This document shows, piece by piece, positions 60,201 through 64,000 of a DNA stretch of 64,000 nt. The position numbers and the translations under genes were made by a program. Within the stretch, counting starts at the first letter, position 1; every line of letters starts with the position of its first letter. A model generated the notes under the pieces. The model was given only the letters and a program-made list of their open reading frames with translations, was not told where the DNA came from and did no database searches. This DNA is from Physcia stellaris (lineage: Eukaryota; Ascomycota; Lecanoromycetes; Caliciales; Physciaceae), in contig JABSSW010000063.1 in NCBI GenBank assembly GCA_018902385.1, forward strand, positions 124,001-188,000, given 5' to 3'.

Positions 60201-60205
60201 AGCGA

Positions 60206-62043
60206 AATTCGTCTCAAATGATTTTCGATCGATTGAATCGAAATGTTCGAAAAAACGTCGAAATATGAAATATGTAAACGAGAAAAAATGTTGAAATTGT
60301 CGATTCGTTGATCGATCGAAATTCAACGTACAATAAAACGTTAATGAATGCGATTTGTAAACGAAAAAAAAATGTTGAAATTGTTGATTCGTCAAACGAT
60401 CGCAACGAAACGTTCGATAAAACGTAAAAAAATTTCGAAAAAACGTAAAAAATATTGAGCAATGTTTTTGCACGATTTGTAATGAAAAAATCGTTAAATT
60501 TATATTTTAATTCGCGATTTGTTCGTATCAAATTCAATTGTAACAAAAAATTTGTCGTAAAAAATGTTGCATTGTCGTATTTTTTTTTAAAATTTGAATT
60601 AAATTTTTGATTGAAACATTTGAATTTTTTCGTTTTTTTGAATTTTCAAAAATATTTAATTTGTTCATTATTGCGTTTTTTATCATTGAACGTATTCGTT
60701 CGACATTCGAATATTGTTTTGCGACATTGTTAAAAATATTCAAAATTTTTGCAAATGCGTGCGATGACATCATTTGTTTCACGTTGTCGAAATTTCAAAA
60801 TTGTTTTAATTTTTTTTGTTCGAAATTTTCGTTTTTTTTCAAAACGAAAAATCATTTTTTTTATTAACGTTCAACGATCGTTTTGCAATTTCGAACGATT
60901 TATTAATAATTTTTTTATCAATTGATAAAAATTCGTCATAAAACGTTTTATTTCATGACACATAATCATGACAAAATTTCGAATATTTCGTATCAAATTT
61001 TCAACATTTATGTCGCGTATTTTGTGTTTCAAAAATATTTCAATTCGTCGATATGATTGAAAACATTGAATTGAATCATCAAGCGTTGATTCGTTCATTT
61101 CAAAAAAATATTGATACGACGTTCGATTGTCATTACGAATGTTGATTTTACGAATGTTTTTACGAATGTCATTGTTAATTTGAAATTCATTAATGAAACA
61201 TAAACAAATCAAAATTTTGTAAATTTACGCAATTTTTGAAAATTGAATTATGAAATATCAAATGAAAATTAAAATTTTGCAAATTTAAACAATTTTTTTT
61301 TGCAAATTCAAACAAAATTCAAAAATTAATTTGTGAAATATGAAATGAAAAAATCAAAATTTTGCAAATTTGAACGATTTTTGAAAATTAATTTGTGAAA
61401 TATCAAATGAAATGAAAAATGTATTCACAATTCAAAAAATCAAATTCGAAAAAACGAAACAAACATTGAAATCATTAAAAAAAAATGAATTTGTATGTCG
61501 ATTATTAATTCAAATCAAATAAATTTTCACGATCGTTGTTTTTCATTTTTTGACACGCAATTGTTAATGTTTATTATTTTTATTTCATTTGATATTTTAC
61601 ACACATTTTATTGAAAAAAATATTTGTTTTGATTTTAAACAAAAACAAATTTTCAAAAATTACGAATTGAAATATTTTATTTTGTTTTCAAACAATTCAA
61701 TTTAAATGCAATTTTTTTTGTAAATTACACATTTATTTGTTGAATTTTGATCGTATTTTGAAAAATTCAATCGACGTAATGATATTTTCAAATTATAACG
61801 ATTTTTAAAATCGAATTTGTGTATTAACGCGATATTTTTTTTTTGCAATAAATTTTTTTAATTGATATGTATTACGAAACAGATTTTTATTATTATTTTT
61901 GACGTTTCAAACGTGACGAAATCATTGCGCAAAATTCATAATTTCAATTAAAATGCAATTTTTTTTTCGTGATTCGAACGATAACATTTATATCGTTTGT
62001 AAATTTCGACAAATTCTTTTCTTGCGTAACGAAACGATGTTAT
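60206..62043. other. Relic with short tandem repeats
   Basis: No recognisable gene. Two imperfect copies of a unit of about 75 bases (AAACGA..AAAATGTTGAAATTGT..) lie at about 60275-60435, and a tandem array lies at 61205-61409. Minus-strand frames 60546-60214 and 61212-60871 are unrecognised. Confidence 0.55.
61205..61409 (+). repeat. Tandem array, three units of about 60-85 bases
   Basis: Units share AAAATTTTG(T/C)AAATTT and end in GAAATAT(C/G)(A)AATG. AT-rich and non-coding. Confidence 0.7.
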
Positions 62044-62223
62044 TGTGACGAACGTATTATGTGTTGATTTCTGATAAATGTTTGAATTTTTATTTTATCA
62101 CATCGAGATTCGAATTCGAATTTCGTTATGATTTAATCATCTACATATGTTTTGTTAGATTTTCATAATTAGTTTTGCAATCTAGACTTCTGTTGTTATT
62201 TATATCATTGTGACATTTTACAT
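62044..62223 (+). repeat. 5' LTR of the E-family element at the window end
   Basis: 180 bases, matching the E LTR boxes TTTATCACATCGA and ACATATGTTTTGT. It is 15-28 bases shorter than the LTRs of E. Confidence 0.75.
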
Positions 62224-62879
62224 TATTCTAGATTTTTACAAACTCACTCGAGATATGTCTTCGTACATGTCTCAATCATAATTTGTAGCAAACAATTGAA
62301 TCGAGCATTGCATTTCGCAACAGAATTTCGTCGATCAAATTTTAGTTTTTAAATCATCAAATTAACGAATCTCGATTTTTTTTTTCTACACGTTTACTCA
62401 AATCAATACATCTATTTATTTTCTTTCAGAAAGTCGATTTCGAAATCTCAAATTAGATTTCAAAATCGTCACGATAATTCAAAAAGCACTCGAATCATCT
62501 ATCTGTTTCGAGAATTTTTCAAAATCATATCTATTTATCTAGCAAATCAGCACATGTTCTCTGTCTAAAAATGATAGTTTCAATAACATTTCGAGTCACA
62601 ATCTACGAGTCAAAACACTCAATCAGTATTCAATATTTATTTCATCATTTCTGTTTGAAGAATTTTTCGAAATTCTTAGTTATTTTTTAGCAAATCGTTC
62701 GTTTTCTTTCGCAATGAATAATTATGATTCATCGATCAAACGCGAAAGTCGATTACGTTTTTTCGACAACGTCAAAGATTGATTTTCGAAAACTTTTTCA
62801 TTCGAAAAGCTAATCGTTGCTGAATTTTTTTCAGAATGAGTATGAATTGATTGAATGCTATGAATGTCATATCACTTGA

Positions 62880-63400
62880 CATAAGATTATCTTGATAGAA
62901 AAGAAATCTGTTCAACATTTTTTGCGAATTGCTCAAGAAATCGAACAAAATTTGAACGAGTCAAACGTAAAGCTGAACAGATCAAGAAAACTCAAAAAAA
63001 AAAAAGCTCAATCGATTGAGCAGAAAATTCAGAAACAGATACAACGTGAAATCAAATTGACTGAATGTCAAATCGAATGAAAAACGAAAAACGCGCTGAA
63101 ATGATCGAACAAGAAATTCAAAAAAAAAATTGTCAAATCAACATCAACATCTCGTGATATCGATATCTTCGATTCAACGTTTGTAAACGATATTTTGAAG
63201 TTCGATTTATATAGCAAAATAATAAAATTTTTGCAAAATTTTCAACAAATTCAATATCAATATTTGAAATCAAACGTGCTCGATTTATTGTTCAAATATT
63301 TTCGAAATTTTGCATTCGCATGATTCAAAAATTAATCAAATTTCATCATCATACAGAATTTTGATCGAGATTTAACATGTGCATTTTCTATTATCTCATT
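62880..63400 (+). pseudogene. Gag-like coiled-coil region of the E-family element
   Basis: The frame 62892-63080 is a Lys/Gln/Glu helix (FLRIAQEIEQNLNES, IEQKIQKQIQREIKL) with strong coiled-coil character. It continues in frame past a TGA with a further Lys-rich stretch and IDIFDSTFV. I regard it as capsid-side gag by position and composition; I cannot name a domain. Confidence 0.6.
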
Positions 63401-63461
63401 CGAATTTACAGCGAAAACATTTGTTTCGTTCGTTTCACAATTTTCGATTCAATATCACTCG

Positions 63462-63614
63462 TGCGTTGAATGTTTCGTTCAATTTTCGTCAATGAATCGA
63501 CTTTTAAAACATATCAAACAAGAAATTGCTTGTTGCAACATCAAAGTCATTTGCAAACATTGCGAAAAAGATTTCAATTTCAAGAATAAATTTCACGAAC
63601 ACATACGCGAACAT
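63462..63614 (+). pseudogene. Two adjacent zinc-finger motifs of the E-family element
   Basis: First CVECFVQFSSMNRLLKHI (63462-63536; C-x2-C, then His and a Cys-Cys pair), then CKHC...HEHIREH (63552-63614; C-x2-C-x12-H-x3-H). Both are in the same frame, so this copy shows the original arrangement best. Confidence 0.75.
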
Positions 63615-64000
63615 CATGTTCAGAAGTTTGTCGTTTCGCTCGTCACATCAAAGAATTCGAATTTTCGACTTTTTACATCAGAATTTACGTACAAAATCGA
63701 GAAAAAGTCAGCAGTCATTTGCTCGTTTGTTTCGTTTTTTTCGTTTGTTTCGTTTATTTTTTTTGCAACATCTACATCGATATCTGAATCAATATCATCA
63801 AAATGTTCGAATTTTTCTATTGCGACACTCAATATCACATCGAAATCGATGAAAAAACTATCAATCAATTCATTTACATTTACGATTTCATTTTTTCGAA
63901 CATCTGTACGAAAACATCAAGAATTTCACATTCAAAAATTTTATTTCATCATCGATGATTTGATTCGCATGTTTCATGAAAAGTTTAAATTATTTGATTT
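63615..64000 (+). pseudogene. Post-finger module of the E-family element, cut by the window end
   Basis: In the frame of the fingers: FTSEFTYKIEKKSAVICSF, SKCSNFSIATLNITSKSMKK and KFYFIIDDLIRMFHEKFK. The same blocks in the same order occur in element E at 48.9-48.1 kb and 47.1-46.5 kb. Confidence 0.7.

Larger units (their letters stand above)
57697..60205 (+). mobile_element. 3' fragment of an E-family element
   Basis: It starts abruptly at the end of the D 3' LTR and ends in an E-type LTR at 59998 to about 60200 (TGTAACGAGCG...). The 36 bases before that LTR, including TCGTTTCGAAACGAAA, are nearly the same as those before the 3' LTR of E read in the same direction. A C2H2 finger (57744-57806, CKRC...HEHIRQH) and the module frame 58178-58636 (FQFFTFKITYKIKKISTIVCSF in part, and KIDDLIRMFREK) are present. 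No 5' half or pol is visible. Confidence 0.78.
9401..64000. other. AT-rich block of dead, nested retrotransposons with RIP-like mutation at CpT/CpC
   Basis: The change in composition at about 9400 is abrupt. To the right, C is followed almost only by A or G, and G is preceded almost only by C or T, so CpT, CpC, ApG and GpG are nearly absent; I find no GG or CC between 9400 and 11676. CpG is frequent and TpA is not enriched. Open frames in the block are decayed retrotransposon pieces or accidents of composition. Level of damage differs between elements: the inverted-repeat element at 11673-12522, element E and the copy at 62044 keep more CT/AG than B and N. Confidence 0.9.
62044..64000 (+). 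mobile_element. 5' part of another E-family element, running out of the window
   Basis: An E-type LTR at 62044-62223 (TGTGACGAAC...TGACATTTTACA) is followed by the family leader and then gag-like and finger-bearing sequence to the window end. It keeps clearly more CT, AG and TC than B or N and is the least damaged LTR element here. The candidate left target copy is GTTAT (62039-62043); the right side is outside the window. Confidence 0.78.

Noticed and set aside
9401-64000. Spontaneous deamination of methylated CpG as the cause of the AT-richness
   Set aside because: CpG is one of the commonest C contexts left in the block. CpG-directed deamination would have removed it first.
9401-64000. 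Mitochondrial or bacterial origin of the AT-rich part
   Set aside because: The content is Ty3/Gypsy pol with LTRs and 5-base target duplications, continuous with intron-bearing nuclear genes. Nothing mitochondrial or prokaryotic is seen.
9401-64000. tRNA, rRNA or snRNA genes in the AT-rich block
   Set aside because: I looked for GC-richer islands and cloverleaf-like pairs on both strands; none is convincing. Hairpins such as 14346-14365 are simple inverted repeats.

Overview
The window joins two very different kinds of DNA. Bases 1 to about 9400 are ordinary gene-dense chromosome of a filamentous ascomycete (Pezizomycotina). Genes carry several 46-88 base introns with GT..AG ends and ACTAAT/CTAAC-type branch sites, intergenic gaps are 0.3-0.65 kb, and five conserved housekeeping proteins can be read after splicing by eye: a Taf14-type YEATS protein (+), the ribosome-biogenesis factor Ebp2 (-), a small Hsbp1-like coiled coil (+), a two-thioredoxin-domain ER protein disulfide isomerase (-) and the post-transcriptional regulator Mkt1 (-). 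They are not a functional cluster. Class or genus cannot be fixed from the sequence.

From about 9400 to the end (54.6 kb) the DNA is an AT-rich block (about 70-75% A+T by eye) with no intact gene. It is a stack of dead LTR retrotransposons. From short imperfect direct repeats and target-site duplications (TSDs) I can delimit: element A (18236-26036, +, TSD ATTGT); element B (28727-44267, -, TSD CAAAA), split by the nested element N (33734-41847, -, TSD AAAAT); element D (44505-57696, +, no TSD found), split by the nested element E (45927-52396, -, TSD GAATT); a 3' fragment of the E family (57697 to about 60200, +); and the 5' part of another E-family copy that leaves the window (from 62044, +). 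A, B, N and D are Ty3/Gypsy-type with decayed gag, protease, reverse transcriptase, RNase H and integrase; A, B and N end in chromodomains. E has no visible pol and carries several C2H2 zinc fingers. An 850 bp inverted-repeat element (11673-12522) with TA-type flanks lies in the older relic between the genes and A.

The most unusual signal is how these elements died. It looks like repeat-induced point mutation (RIP), the fungal process that mutates duplicated DNA by C-to-T changes, but the context is not the usual CpA. Here CpT and CpC (and on the other strand ApG and GpG) are almost erased while CpA and CpG survive. In five 60-base rows counted by hand all 40 cytosines are followed by A or G. 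LTR pairs differ mainly by CpT/TpT and ApG/ApA transitions. Translations lose Gly, Pro and Trp but keep Gln and Arg. In three chromodomains both conserved Trp codons have become TGA. Standard RIP indices, which look for loss of CpA and gain of TpA, would probably miss this block.
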